DNA of 64,000 nt, from assembly GCA_008921705.1 (NCBI GenBank), contig VFFE01007125.1, forward strand, positions 1,126,907 through 1,190,906, read 5' to 3'. Both the position numbers and the translations under genes were made by a program. Every line of letters starts with the position of its first letter. The stretch's first letter is position 1. Below, in pieces: positions 47,665-59,650 of this stretch. Under the pieces are notes generated by a model that did no database searches, was not told the DNA's origin, and saw only the letters and a list, made by a program, of their open reading frames with translations. This stretch comes from Burhinus oedicnemus. Lineage: Eukaryota; Chordata; Aves; Charadriiformes; Burhinidae.

Positions 47665-48770
47665 TGTGTTGGGCTTGCGTGGCAAGGTTTTAGTAGTGGA
47701 GGGGGCAACAGGGGTGACTTCTGTGAGAAGCTGCTAGAAGCTTCCCTCATGTCTGACAGAACCAATGCCAACCGGCTTCAAGATGGACTTGCTGCTGGCC
47801 GAGGCTGAGCCCATCAGCGATGATGGTAGCGCCTCTGCGATAACATAGTTAAGAAGGGGGGGAAAAAACTGCACAGCAGCAGCCAAAGAGAGGAGTGGAA
47901 ACATGTGAGAGACACAACCCTGCAGATGCCAAGGTTGGTGAAGAAGGAGGGGGAGGAGGTGCTTCAGTGCTGGAGTAGAGATTCCTCTGCAGCCCATGGT
48001 GAAGATCATGGCGAGGCAGGCTGTCCCCCTGCAGCCCATGGAGGTCCATGGTGGAGCAGAGATCTATCTGCAGCCTGTGGAGGACCCCATGCCAGACCAG
48101 GTGGATGTCTGAAGGAGGCTGTGACCCCGTGGAAAGCCCACACTGGAGCAGGTTCCTGGCAGGACCTGTGGACCTGTGGAGAAAGCCCACACTGGAGCAG
48201 GTTTGCGGCAGGACTTGTGACCCCGTGGGGGAGCCACACTGGAGCAGACTGTTCCTGAAGGACTGCACCCCATGGAAGGGACCCACAGTGGAGCAGTTCG
48301 TGAAGAACTGCAGCCTGTGGGAAGGACTCACTTTGGAGAAGTTCATGGAGGACTGTCTCCCATGGGAGGGACCCAGCACTGGAGCAGGGGAAGAGTGTGA
48401 GGAGGAAGGAGCAGCAGAGACGTGTGATGAACTGATCACAAGCCCCATTCCCCGTCCCCCTGCACTGCTCGGGGGAAAGAGGGAGAGAAATGGGGAGTGA
48501 AGTTGAGCCTGGGAAGAAGGGAGGGGTGCAGGGAAGGTGTTTTAAGATTTGGTTTTCTTTCTTATTGTCCTCCTCTGATTTGATCAGTAATACTCCCCAA
48601 GTAGAGTCTCTGTTTTGCCCATGATGGTTATGGGTGAGTGATCTCTCCCTGTCCTTATCTCTACCCACGAGCCTTTCATTGTATTTTCTCTCCCCTGTCC
48701 ACTTGAGGAGGGGGAGTGACAGAGCAGTTTCAGTGGGCGCCTGGCATCCAGCCAGGGTCAACCCACCACA
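47665..48770 (+). mobile_element. Solo LTR of an endogenous retrovirus with 5-bp target duplication
   Basis: The 1106-bp block begins TGTGTTGGGC and ends AACCCACCACA (TG...CA, with complementary TGTG/CACA ends). It is flanked by perfect CTTCT direct repeats (47660-47664 and 48771-48775). A 5-bp duplication fits ERVL-type integration. A single LTR between intact duplications means a solo LTR left by LTR-LTR recombination. I recognise the sequence as a family widespread in birds. Orientation is set as plus because the ACCCACGAGCC-type segment lies near the right end, as in U5. The poly(A) signal I would expect before it is not visible here. Confidence 0.85.
48030..48392 (+). repeat. Degenerate ~47-bp tandem repeat array inside the LTR
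   Basis: The phrase CACTGGAGCA and close variants recur at 48141, 48190, 48237, 48286, 48331 and 48377, giving steps of 49, 47, 49, 45 and 46 bp. Two weaker units lie to the left (about 48049 and 48090). Each unit also carries a GTGGA-GGACCC-like segment. The array is part of the LTR and leaves long stop-free frames on both strands. No protein is claimed. Confidence 0.75.
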
Positions 48771-48966
48771 CTTCTGCACAGAGGAAAGAAGAGAAAAAAT
48801 GTTCCTCATGTCCCTCAGGGACGCAGGAGGTAGTGACCTTAGATAACAGCGAAGGAAATCGCATTAGATCTCAGAAGCAGCTTTCTACCGGAGGGTGGTA
48901 GGGCAGGGGAGCAGACTTGTGAAGGGAGAGAGACTATCTGTCACTGAGAGTTTCTCAAACAGCTCC

Positions 48967-51900
48967 AGCACCTCACCAAAGCAATTACAACAGAGCATTC
49001 TGCATTTGGTTAAGAAAATGGACACGGTCCTTCCCACCAGACCTGTCTTTCTAACAGTTCAGCAGTGACATGATTTTCCCAAAGACCACCCAGCCCACCA
49101 CCTCTACCTTCCTCTCTGTACCCAAAACCTGTTTAGTTTTACCTTCCTTCTCTAAGACAACTTCCCAGCAGAGAATAGATTAAAGAAACCTGATCAGGAT
49201 CTTCAGAAACCCCGAGACAATTCCTTCTGCACACAAATGTCTTTCAGGAAAGGAGAGGAGGAAGCAAATAGCGTGTCCTAAATGAATCACTACATTTTTA
49301 ATGTGCTCCTGGAGGTTTTTTTGCAGATGGTGGTGATGACTGGAGGATGAGATGAGCTGACTTGCTATTTTAATGGCTCCAGCCCAGAACGGCAACCCTC
49401 TCGGACAGGGAAGCCCATCAGCCTGGGTAGAGCTCTAATGGAGTAAGACATTGTGCGACTCTTTCTAAGTGTTCCTGTCTGAAAGCAGATATCTGGGCTG
49501 TCAACAAACCCTTCCTTTCTCAAGCAGAACAAAAGCAATTTGCCTCCAGCGAGGCCGGGTTTCCTTTGTTATGTGACTGTCGGTGGTCGCCCAGTTTAAC
49601 TGTGTAATTACATTTTCCACAACTGGCTTCGGTTCAATAGGTTTCTTCTTCACAGCCCGTAGCTGCCAGGCCCTTGCACTTGCATGCCAATATCTTGAAG
49701 ACATCCTTCATCCTCCCGAGTATATGTGCATCGAGGGTGCGATCGGTGGAGCAGATTCCCAAGTATGCTCAGATCCAAGTGCGAGGCTGAGCTAATACGG
49801 GATGGTTGTTCACGGGAATGACCACGCTGACAGCTGCTTTGCATCACCGGAGCCCTGCAAAACAGCTAAGGCAGGCCAGCCGAATCACTCCCTGTAACCT
49901 TCACTGTGTTTACTGTATTGGTGGTATTTTACGGCGCGTTTATTTACGCTTCATGTTCTGACTTTCTGGGTAGGCACATAACGTCACTGCGGAGCACGGG
50001 CGCGTGGGAGTTGGGGGCATGAACAGAGCGGGGACCTGGACCAGCCTCTGTTTGCACTCAAGGCAGGTGATCCATGAGGAAATCTGTATCCTCTGAATCT
50101 GGACCTGATTTGCAGGCCTTGCTGATCTGTGTTCTCCAGGCATACACATGGATCTGCAGACTCAAGCCCTCTAAAAGTTCAGACTCCCAGAATTTTAGAT
50201 ATTTTCCAAAAGCTCGGGGCCATTATCACCTGTGTATGAATCCACATGACTAGGAGAACCAATGCCCGTTCCGCTCCCTCGGTCACCAGCGCTTTTTGGA
50301 AATGTCACCTGTCATTCATCTGGATAGTCCTATGCACCATCTGTCTGACTATCTATATAGGCAGTGCAACCTGTGTATCTTTTCAGTCTAATTAATGCTC
50401 CCACTCCTCTTTTCCTCCTTTTTAAGGGTTATTATTTCTCCTTCCTCCTGTTCTACCCAGGAAACATTGGGATGCTGCCTTTCAGAGGGCTCCCAGGAGG
50501 TAGATCGGATAAAATTTTAATTCAATTTCCTTTCCTTCTACCGCAGGTTTATCTAATAGTGTAAAGCACCTAAAAGAGGCAGAAGTCTGGAAAGAGACAG
50601 ACTCATTTGCTAATACCCAGAAGGGTGGGAAAATAAAGGCAGGCCTGACACCATATATTGCTGTCTGCCTTGAGGGAAAAGAGCTTATTATTTTCTTGTA
50701 GAAGTCATCAGGTTGGTAAATGAAATTGGCCTCGCAGCAGTGATATTTTTGTGCTACGCCCTTTAAAAATCAGGCCCGCACCAGCTCTGCCCATGGCCTC
50801 TGGCAGCTGCAGGAGGAAGGGGGCCAAATGCTGCCCAGTGAGTCTACAGCCTCCAAAATCTGATGGTCACCCAACCACCCTTGGGCTTTCTTACTTGCTC
50901 ACAAAGCGCTTATGGAGTGATTTACAGTCATGCGAAGCTGGTCTGCTACAAGAGGTACTCTGTGCTTGTACACAGTACCCACCCCAACAGCGCATCATCA
51001 GTGCTCAGCCCACGTGGCGTAACTGGCATTCAGGAAGGATCAGGGAAATAAGTGCGCTCAGCAAACACAGAATATTTCAGTCTCAAGCTAGTGCAGAGTT
51101 TCAGCAGTCCCAGGACTCGAAACATCCTGTGATGGCCTCGGTAGGAAAGGCTTAGTTTGACAGGGTTTCTGCTCCGAGCTGTATCTTTTCCTCCTCATCC
51201 TAGAGCTTGCTTTGAAGACAAGGGCAATGACCTTCTTGTGTCATTGAGAAGGTTGGAGTAAAGGCTCAGAGAGGGCTCTTAGTCTTATGGTTGTGAGACA
51301 TTGGAAATAAACACAACTGCTCTTAGTGGGAGATCAGATCAGGCCCTCTGTGGGCCAGAGGTAGAAGAAGAAATTTGGTCAGTGGTGATGGGTCTCCAAC
51401 TTGGGAGATGCAGCTCGTGCAAGTTCCCTCCCTCTCACGCATGAGGCGACATGCACAGAGCAAGACCAAAGCAGGTCTAGGGTATCAGCCACCTCCGCAG
51501 AGGAGGATGCTGTTGGGAGGCTGAACCCTTGAACAGGAAGCACCAGGATGGATGTGATCCTCCCAGCCTGAAGCTGTGCCTCTGCCTGGTCCTTCCTTCT
51601 CCATTTACAGCTGCCACATGGGAAATGTCCAGGCTTCCCTGGAGGCAGCAGCTGGAGAAAGGATAGAGAGATGCTCTGAACCCCTCTTGAGTGATGAGAG
51701 GTGGAGGACACACAGCATCCACTGGATGGAGAGCTTCCCTGCACCTTTCTCGGTGGGCTCTTCAAGTCTTTCGTTATCAATAGAAATGAGGGGCCATAAA
51801 TCTCCTGAGGAAGGGCCAAGAGACCATGTTAGAAGGGGATCCCCTGCCCTCCTTGGGAGCGTTCCCCCTCTCCACAGCATACCAAATAAACACGGAGTCA

Positions 51901-53640
51901 CTGCCGCAGAGGCGTCGTGTCTTGCTCTCCTGGCGGCATCCCAGGGGTTTGTCTGGGTATCACTCTGGTGGCACAGCGCTATTTTCTGGTGACAGGATTC
52001 TGATCCTTGGGGAAGAGTCTCTTTGGTGCATATTTAGGCAGTCGGTAAAATATTTATGAAGCAGGATTGATCTGCTCTGCGGGCCCTCCGAGGGCAGGGA
52101 GGGAAGGGGAGGAAAAGGAAGCAGAGGGAGCGCTACAGTTACAGAGGCTGCTGCTATTTCCTGCTGAAATACGCCTTCAAACCCTCCATGAAATGTTTTC
52201 TTCAGACAGGAACACTCCCACACGCACGTGGGAGGCCAGACACTAGAAAAAAGTTAACGGCTCAAACCAAACCCAGCTCAGAGGACAGCTTCGCTGTGTA
52301 TCTGCTATGTGGTTAAATAAGAGGCACACGTGTCAGTAATCAACCCAGTGTGGGGACCTGCGGCACCAGCTCACCAGAGCAGGCCCGGTCGGTAGCCATA
52401 GCAGGGAAGATGCAAGATCATGAGGACCACCCCAGGCTTGTGTCTGGTGGGATTCCTGTCTCTCTTTTCAGTGCACAATGATTCGGTCCTTTCCCCTGCC
52501 CGCCTCCTGTTTTCTCGTCCTGCAATCCACCTTATAACCCCCTGCAGCACCAGGAGCTCCCTGGGTCTCTCCACACCACCACCGCTCTCCTGTGAATTGA
52601 CAGCAGGTCCTTCTATCTGCATGAGGTCTTCATTTGGCCAGACACGTGCACCGGCAGCTGCCCATCAGTCTGTGGTTCGGCCCTGGGCATGGGGGCTTTC
52701 CTTCAGAGTGGAGAGGAGGTGGAAAGGGCTGTGCTGTCTTTCAAGCTGAGGCACTTCTCTTTTCTCTAGATGTCAAAAAGATGAGCACTTCTGTCTGATC
52801 TGGTCACCCCAACCCACACGTACATAGTTCACGGAGGCAATATCCAGCTGTCAAAATCTCTCCTAAACTGAGCTGTCCTCATCCAGGACTGGTTTCTCTC
52901 AGCTGGCTGGAAGCAGCCTGCAGAGATTAGCTCAGATGAAACATCTAATTTTCAAATACTTTCAGTTTCCGAAGTAGGATGGAGGAAACCCTACTCAGGT
53001 CCTCGCTGTGTTCACACAGCATTCAGCACAACAGCACCCAGTCCTTCCTGGAGGCCTCCCAAAACACACAGAAACACAAGAATTGCCTGCCCTGCTCGGT
53101 GCACTACTCCAGGTACATTTGCTCCAGGTCTCTGGAGAGGGAAAACTCGTACCCAAGAGAGCAGCACGCAGAAAGACCAATCTGCAGAGCTTTTCTACAA
53201 AGAGACACCCCACAGCTCAGCAAAGGTTCCTGAGCCTCCTCTCTGTAGGTGGCCAAGAGCAGATGGCTTTGGAAACATATAACAGGTTAAGCATAATGCA
53301 ATGCTTCTTTTCAATACCCAAACCATACAAAGTTCAGCGACTTCCTGAGCAAGACTTTTTTTCCCATGGACATACCAGATCTGAGGGGGTTTTTTTGTTT
53401 GTTTGTTTTTTAATCTGTCCAGCCTTCCCTTAAACTTTTAGCATCCACAGTGTTTTGCAGCAAGAAGTTTTCCAACTTTACCAGAACTTGTGCAGAGCTT
53501 TGCTGATCATTGTCAGGCTGGTAGGATAAGATGGAGAAAGTTGATTTTTATACTTGTCTTTACCACAGATCTGCTGGGGGCTCTTGGGCACACACTTCTT
53601 TTCCCTAGGCAGACAGGGCATCTCTGTGTTCAAAGTCACA
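48967..53640. other. Unique sequence with conserved-looking blocks
   Basis: No exon was recognised. Blocks at 49535-49660 and 52030-52210 are candidates for conserved non-coding elements. A T/TTTG tract occurs at 53391-53412. Open frames of up to about 146 codons at 50.7-52 kb overlap frames on the other strand and lack motifs. Confidence 0.5.
49535..49660. promoter_or_regulatory. Candidate conserved non-coding element
   Basis: The order of CCTTTGTTATGTGACTGTC, a GGTGGTCGCC block, GTGTAATTACATTTTCCAC and GGTTCAATAGG, all in complex non-repetitive DNA, looks like an enhancer core with SOX- and homeodomain-type sites. The call is based on appearance only. Confidence 0.3.
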
Positions 53641-53806
53641 TCATAGAATCATGGAATGGTTTTGGCTGGAAGAGACCTTAAAGACCATCTAGTTCCAACC
53701 CTCCTGCCATGGGCAGGGACACCTCCCACTAGACCAGATTGCTCAAAGCCTCATCCAACCTGGCCTTGAATACCTCCAGGGATGGGGCAGCCACAGCTTC
53801 CCTGGG
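53641..53806 (-). mobile_element. CR1 LINE 3' fragment
   Basis: The plus strand opens TCATAGAATCATGGAATGG and continues GACCTTAAAGACCATCTAG, CCATGGGCAGGGACACCTC, a TTGCTCAAAGCC block and AGGGATGGGGCAGCCACAGC. It stops at 53806. It is the same subfamily type as the 38.1-kb copy, less diverged and even shorter. It is non-coding. Confidence 0.93.
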
Positions 53807-56800
53807 CAAAACATGTGGACTCTGGAAACGTCCTGGCTGCAACCAGTCTAGATGGTTCTTCAGAGCTGTGCCATTTCTCACCACATTCTCTGCTGTGCCC
53901 AGATCTGTCACTGAACTCCGTTTGACTTTCTGAACTAAACAGCCCGTATTCATTTCACCTGGAGTGAAGAATGAGACTGAGCTGAGTTAGTAATCTGGGT
54001 ACACCTGGGTGCCTCAGAAGTCAGAGCAGAGAGAGGGCATTAACAAACCATCTGTTGGCTCCTCTAAGGTCTAAGGCATGGATTGAGTCACCATCCTGCC
54101 CCACAGAGGTGGTCTGAAGGTGGGCATGCAGAAGTTCATACAGCAGGTGCAGGACTCCATGCCATGAGATGCTCTGAAGAAGGCTTAGGGCCCCTGTGGA
54201 GGAGCCCATCTCTCCCCACCAGCTGTGTTCTTGATACAGACTTCCCCATGGGGTGGGCTGAACTGAGCTGGAAGGACATGGTTCTTCCTTGGGGCTGCGG
54301 AGGTAATCCTGCCACCCCATCCTGGTTTCAGTTTCTCTGGTTTCTGAGGTTAAACAGTATGGTGCTCACGCCAGACACACTGGCTCCAAGAGACCCAGCC
54401 AGACCATGGAGCTCATTTATGTGCTTTGCCACACAAGTCCCCCAGATGTCAGAGGGTCACAGGGCCATGGGACCTGGGTTTGGGGAGGGGAAGAGGAGGA
54501 AGGGAACAGAGGAAGAGGGGCAGGCCTGGGGGTCCTCTGCTATCGCCAAACCGGCTGTCACAATAGCAGCACTGTTGCCTCGTGGGCTGGCTGGGTGATG
54601 GGATTTCGCAGGGCTGTAAATCACTTTCCTGGCGGCCGCGTTCTCCTGCCCGTGTTGAAAAGGCTTAGGTTTCCCCCGAGCAGAAGTGATGGCAGGCTCG
54701 GGGAAGGAGGCGGAGGCCAGGTGCTGGAAACATTCAGTGGGGGCATCCCCAATCGCATACCTCTGAAATCTGACCCTGGCAGGGAAGTCGATGCGGTTCA
54801 ACTGACTTCAGGACCTCGCTGCGCTGGTGCCAGAACAAACAGCTGCATTGAGGATTCCTGGGCCATTAGCAGTGGCCATCCACAGTGGGAATGCTTTCTC
54901 CTGCCTCGCCAGGAAGGAGGGAGGGAGGCACCACACGCTCGCTTGAGCAGCTCCCAGATGCTCACAGGCAGCTCCATGCTTGCTCGGCATGTGCGTGCGC
55001 AGTGGCACTTGCACCAGGAGCTCATTTCAGGCATGGAGGGGATGCAAACACCCTGAGTGACACATGGATGCAGCCAAGCTAACACATGTCCAGACACTAT
55101 GGCACAGACTGAGCAGGACATTGAAACCCTCTCAGATGACCACCCGCACTCAGCAGTCCAGGCACACAGCTTTGCAAAGTCCCCAGTGTGGGAAAAGCAG
55201 GTACAGGATGGAGAAAGCTTTCCACCTGTTGGGAAGAGCTGTACGATATGGCTGCAATGGGGGTAGGGGTGTCTTCTGGAGGGACTTCCATCCATGCCTA
55301 AGTCCCTGTGTCCCAATCCACGAGTCCATGAGTTGAACCCAATCCATCCCAGTGATCCTCTGACTTACCTGCCTTAAGTACTTGGGGACAGGATGCAACA
55401 CTGAGAGGTGACAGCTGTGAGAGAGAGGAGGGGAAAGTAGCCTTGAGACCATAAATATCATCCTGTCAAGTTAAACTGGGTTATTGTCTTCACCCAATGA
55501 CTCTTGGTCAAGAAGGAAGGACAGAGGATGGAGACCAGGACCATAAGGCACCCAGTGGTTCAAGTCCCTGCCTTGCAGTGAACAGAAGGGAGCGTTCACA
55601 CTCCAAGCATGGGCCAGCCCAACAGGAGCTGGGGATGGGTGGCATGTCCTCTGCAAAGGACAGGAGGGTAGCGGTGGCTTGCAGAAGAAAAGAGTGGGCA
55701 GAAATCTGCATGGGGATGACATGGCTCCCTGAAAGAGGAAAACAAACTTGATCTGTTGAGTGATGGTGATACTTGTACCATGTTAAGAAAGATGCTCTAG
55801 TCTGTCAGTTGAGTTTCGGCTTTCTGTAGGGTACTCTGATGCAACTCGCAGTTGTGGTTTTGTTAGAGGGGTGTAGGAGAAGACCCGTGTCACTGGAAAG
55901 TCAGATGCATTGCCTGGACTCTCACAGGGACTGAAGAAGAGCCCTCACTCACAGCATGGAAGAACTGTGTCTCTGGTCACCCATGGTCCCGTTGCCTCCC
56001 AGCTAACCTTGTGTGCACCAAGCCCAGGTGCACACATTGATGGTATCTCGGGAGGAAGCTAGAAAACCAACAGTGATTCCGGCTGTGCTGCACACAAAGT
56101 GCATTTACTGGTAGAGCAGCTCAGGCACATTTCTAGCAGCCTTACAAACAAGCCCACATCATGTGCTCAAACACGCTGTTAACACCCACATACACAAATA
56201 AGGACACGTTATCTATGCACAGCACTCAATGTGTAAAGGAGATGTGTAAATTAGATCAAAGGAATCCTGTCCTACAAGTGTCTGTTTTACCCACCTGAAT
56301 ATCTCCAGTTAGTATGGTGAAGATCCCACCCAGTGAGTGTCTCTCCTGTGCTCATGCCATGTGTCATCCTTGGGGCTCCCCTTTACCAGCCTGGAGGGTG
56401 AAGGGCTCCCTGCATGGTGTGTGCTCACCAAAATACCCTTTGTATCAGCCATGAGATGCGACCCAGACTTTGTTCTTCTATGGGTTTTGCATTAAGCAGG
56501 GTGAATTAAGGTTTTCAGACTTTGTGCAATGGTGAAAGGACATGGCTTCACGGTGTCTCAGCCACCAACAGTGATCCCAGGTGGGTTCTCGGTCCCTGGA
56601 GCAGATATATGCATGTACCCATGCCTTCCATGCCTCCATGCCCAGTCATGGAGGAGGAAGCAGGTCTCTGGTGTGTGAGATCATGTTGTCTTTGAGGGGG
56701 GCAGGAACTAATGCAGTGGAAAGGGTTGTCCAGGGAGCAAGGTCCTACCTGCCATCAAGCCCCCAGTGCCGGCTGAAATGTGGCACGGTGACTCTCAGGC

Positions 56801-58590
56801 CCCATGCAGTCAGGAGAGACATGGGCCAGGAACTGGTGAGAAATGCACATGAGACCTGACAGGTTTTATATCCCATGTATTGGCAAACACAGACCACACA
56901 AAAGACCTTCCCAGCAGGATAGGATGTGGATGCTGGGCTACAAAACAACAGGACCCCTGCTTCGTCTTGCAGTCCAGAAAGTGGGGTTTCCCTGGTCTCT
57001 GGGACAATGGTGAGGCTCTTATTCACTTCGCGTTATTGTTTTATCATAAGCTGCCTGTGGGATCTCGGGCAGATCCACAGCATTATCAGGATCACTCACT
57101 TCTCAGAGTTTCAGCAGACATCAAACCTTCAGCAAGCTGCTTCTGGCATGTGGGGTTGTGGGGAGGAAGAGGAGCTTCAGCTCTGTGCTTTGATTTCTCC
57201 TAGTGTTCAGAGGGGCTTTGCTAGAAGATCCAGATCCCCAGTGTTCCCAGTCTATAACCCAGATGCACATACCCTTCCCTGGTGCCTGGTTGTCCCCACC
57301 ATGCTGGCAGAGAAAACCATCAAGGACCTACTTTTTGTCCCCCTTTTTGGTGCACAGGTCAAAGGGAGAAGGCAAAACTTGCTAAATGGCCGCTGCAAGG
57401 TGCAAGCTGTTCTGAACAGCCAGCCCTCTCCCAGTTATCCCAGGATCATTAAAACCGTGTCTGTGACCTGTGATGCCCCAAAAAAGCCAGGGTAGATCAA
57501 GCACCTGCATTTCTGCAGCTCTAGCCAGAGCACAGAAAACAGGGTTGTGCTACAGAAGCGGCTGCAGCTCATCTGGTAGGAAACCAAAGAGGGTGTGGTG
57601 AAGATATATGATCTGGTGCCAAGCCTGCCAGGACAAAATCACCACCTTCAAACTTTTCATGTACATTTAAAATAGCTTTCTGAGGTTTGGGGGATGCTGA
57701 TGCAATGGCAGTCCCAAAATCAGAGTTGGATGTTCTCCAGGCACATGCTCTGGAGGCACCAGGGTGTGAAAGGGAAAAGAGAGAGAAACGACACCAAGAG
57801 GAAGGGGCAGAAATGTCCACCAAAGGCCTTCTGCACTGGAAAGGACAAGTGTGAGCGTGCGGCGTGTGTTGTTCCTATAGGCTGAAGGAAATGGCTGGCT
57901 GCGGGGCAGCTGTGCAGCATCATTTGGAGCCCCCAGACTATCACAGATAGTTCCTGTTTCTCCTGTCTCTGCACTTAATAGCTATTGCCGGTGGGCTCTG
58001 AGTCAAATGACTGGCAGAACCCTGCTCTCCTGCGGATCCTGGGACAGAAGGTTTTCATGGTATAGCTGTGCTGGGAAAGGATTGCTATAAAGTCTCTTTC
58101 AGACGGCACTTCCCTACCTCCTCATCCCCATGGCCAGCCCTGGCCCCCATGGGAGAGAAGCACCCCTGTGGAGACACAGCGCTGATGAAAGTTCAGTCTG
58201 CAGCCAGACCCCAGCTCTCTACCTGCTTTTGCATTATTTATTATTGGCCATAGATGGCAGCAAACGTCTCAAAGCATCCCGCTGTGTTGGCCGGCTGCAG
58301 TCCGGAGCTGCGGGAACAGACACACAAGCCAGGGAAATTCCTCCATCCCTTTGCTGTACCGGCATGGTCCCTTCTCCAAAAGGAGAGAGGAGCAGAGGTG
58401 CAGGTCACCAGCTGGATCCCATCCTGGGATCTCCAGCAGAGCAGATCTAGTGACCACTAGCAAACAAGCCCTCGATCTCCTCCAGTCCCCATGCTCCAGA
58501 ATGCTGGGATGAACTGGGGGACTGTGGAAGGAGCTAGGCCTGGTGAGACCTTCCATATTGCTCACCGGGAATGGTCTTGGAGATGATATG
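53807..58590. other. Unique sequence
   Basis: No exon, RNA gene or clear repeat was recognised. Open frames of 170-216 codons at 54.1-55.3 kb and 189 codons at 56926-57495 are present but overlap others on the opposite strand and show no family motif. A weak MIR-like string near 57050-57120 was not called. Confidence 0.5.
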
Positions 58591-58808
58591 GGCTTGTAGC
58601 AGCAGGACAAGGGGCAACAGTTTTAAACTGAAAGAGGGTAGATTTAGATTGGACTTAAGGAAGAAATTTTTTACGATGAGGATAGTGAGACATCAGAACA
58701 GGTTGCCCAGAGAAGCTGTGGGTGCCCATCTTTAGAAGTGTTCAAAGTCAGGTTGGGTGGGGCTTTGAGCAATCTGATCAAGTGAAACATGTCCCTGCCC
58801 ATGGCAGA
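58591..58808 (+). mobile_element. CR1 LINE fragment lacking its 3' tail
   Basis: The sequence follows CR1 from a GCAGGACAAGGGGCAACAG block through AGGTTGCCCAGAGAAGCTGTG and GGGTGGGGCTTTGAGCAATC to GTCCCTGCCCATGGCAG. Similarity then ends before the final ~45 bp and the 8-bp terminal repeats expected in CR1. It is therefore both 5'- and 3'-truncated, probably by a later deletion. Confidence 0.88.
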
Positions 58809-59499
58809 AGTGTGGGCAATCACAGCCCCAGGATGGGGAAGGTCCTGCAACAGGGCAGGAGGGACAACATCAGAGAAAGGGCCCTGGTTTGGTTCATTTT
58901 GCCAGTGTAAACGCAGGTAGAGAAAAAGAGAACAAAACTGAAGGCTTTCCATCTGTAAATCTACATACCCACCTCTATATCAAGGAAATCTTGACTTTAC
59001 AAACCCCATTTTGCAGCAAGACCACAATCATTCCTGCTCTACAGGAACTTGAGAAAAGACAGACAGGATCAGGCCAAAAGTCCCTCCAGCCCCAGGCTTT
59101 GTTTCCCATAGAGGATAGTCACAGGTACTCGGGAAAAGGAATAAAAAACAGAGTTGTTGGGAGTGATCCTTCCCTTTCTCCTGCCCCAGCTGCCCTTGTA
59201 AGGCTTCCAGCTCTGGAGGTCGCATGAAGACTCATGGTGTTTCACAGCCATTCCTCCATTTAGTAATTATTTGTCTTAGGAGGAGATCGTGCGTCCTGTT
59301 TTCAGAATGGAGCCATCCTTTCCCATTGAGTTCCACACACCCCAGCCCAGTGAAGACCCCTCTTCTATTCTGCAGTCTCAAGGAGGGAACTAAGGATAGA
59401 GCTGAAATCCATGTCTGTCTCCCTGCATCCCATGCAGGTGCTGGACTTGCTGGGGAGACAGGCTGGGTCCTCTGTCACAGCACTAACTTCACGTTTGGA
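58809..59499. other. Unique sequence
   Basis: Nothing recognisable was found here on either strand. Confidence 0.5.
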
Positions 59500-59650
59500 T
59501 ACAGGTTAAGGCTCCTGCCTCGGCCAGGCTTGCTGGATAGCCATGGTGGTGTCACCTAACCTCCCTCTGCATCTTGGTTCCTTCACTGTAAGAGAGAGGG
59601 TCCTAATCCTGCTCTACCTCCAGTGGCAGTTTTGCAGGGGTTAGATGTCT
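59500..59650 (+). mobile_element. Possible ancient MIR-type SINE
   Basis: The order of a TCACCTAACCTCCCTCTGCA block, CTTGGTTCCTTCACTGTAAG and TCCTAATCCTGCTCTACCTC follows the remembered MIR core (TCACTTAACCTCTCTG, CAGTTTCCTCATCTGTAAAA, then the TACCTACCTCA region) with many substitutions. MIR elements are old amniote SINEs and survive weakly in birds. The match is by eye and could be chance. Confidence 0.4.

Larger units (their letters stand above)
47557..48966 (+). mobile_element. Ancient CR1 split in two by an LTR insertion
   Basis: The left half (47557-47664) has the CR1 succession GCTGAGGAGAGAAGACGTC, GAGAAGATCAAGGGAACACA and a CACATAAAAGGCTTCT block. The right half (48776-48966) resumes with GCACAGAGGAAAGAAG, an AGTGACCTTAGATAACAGCG block and GTCACTGAGAGTTTCTCAAA. 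Joined in thought without the insert they follow the CR1 3'-half order without a break apart from one copy of CTTCT. Divergence from young CR1 is high, so this host element is clearly older than the LTR it carries. Confidence 0.7.

Noticed and set aside
48006..48809. 267-codon minus-strand open frame and 150-codon plus-strand frame
   Set aside because: Both run through the solo LTR and its GC-rich ~47-bp repeats, and the minus frame crosses the LTR boundary into old CR1. They are not host or viral genes.
54406..55056. 216-codon plus-strand open frame with overlapping minus frames
   Set aside because: GC-rich region where stops are rare. Several frames on both strands are open and none has a motif.
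57040..57125. Weak MIR-like string
   Set aside because: Only one short segment fits and the order of the remaining core words fails.
56926..57495. 189-codon plus-strand open frame
   Set aside because: No recognisable domain, no clear splice or promoter context, and composition like the flanks. Chance is the simpler reading, but a protein search would settle it.
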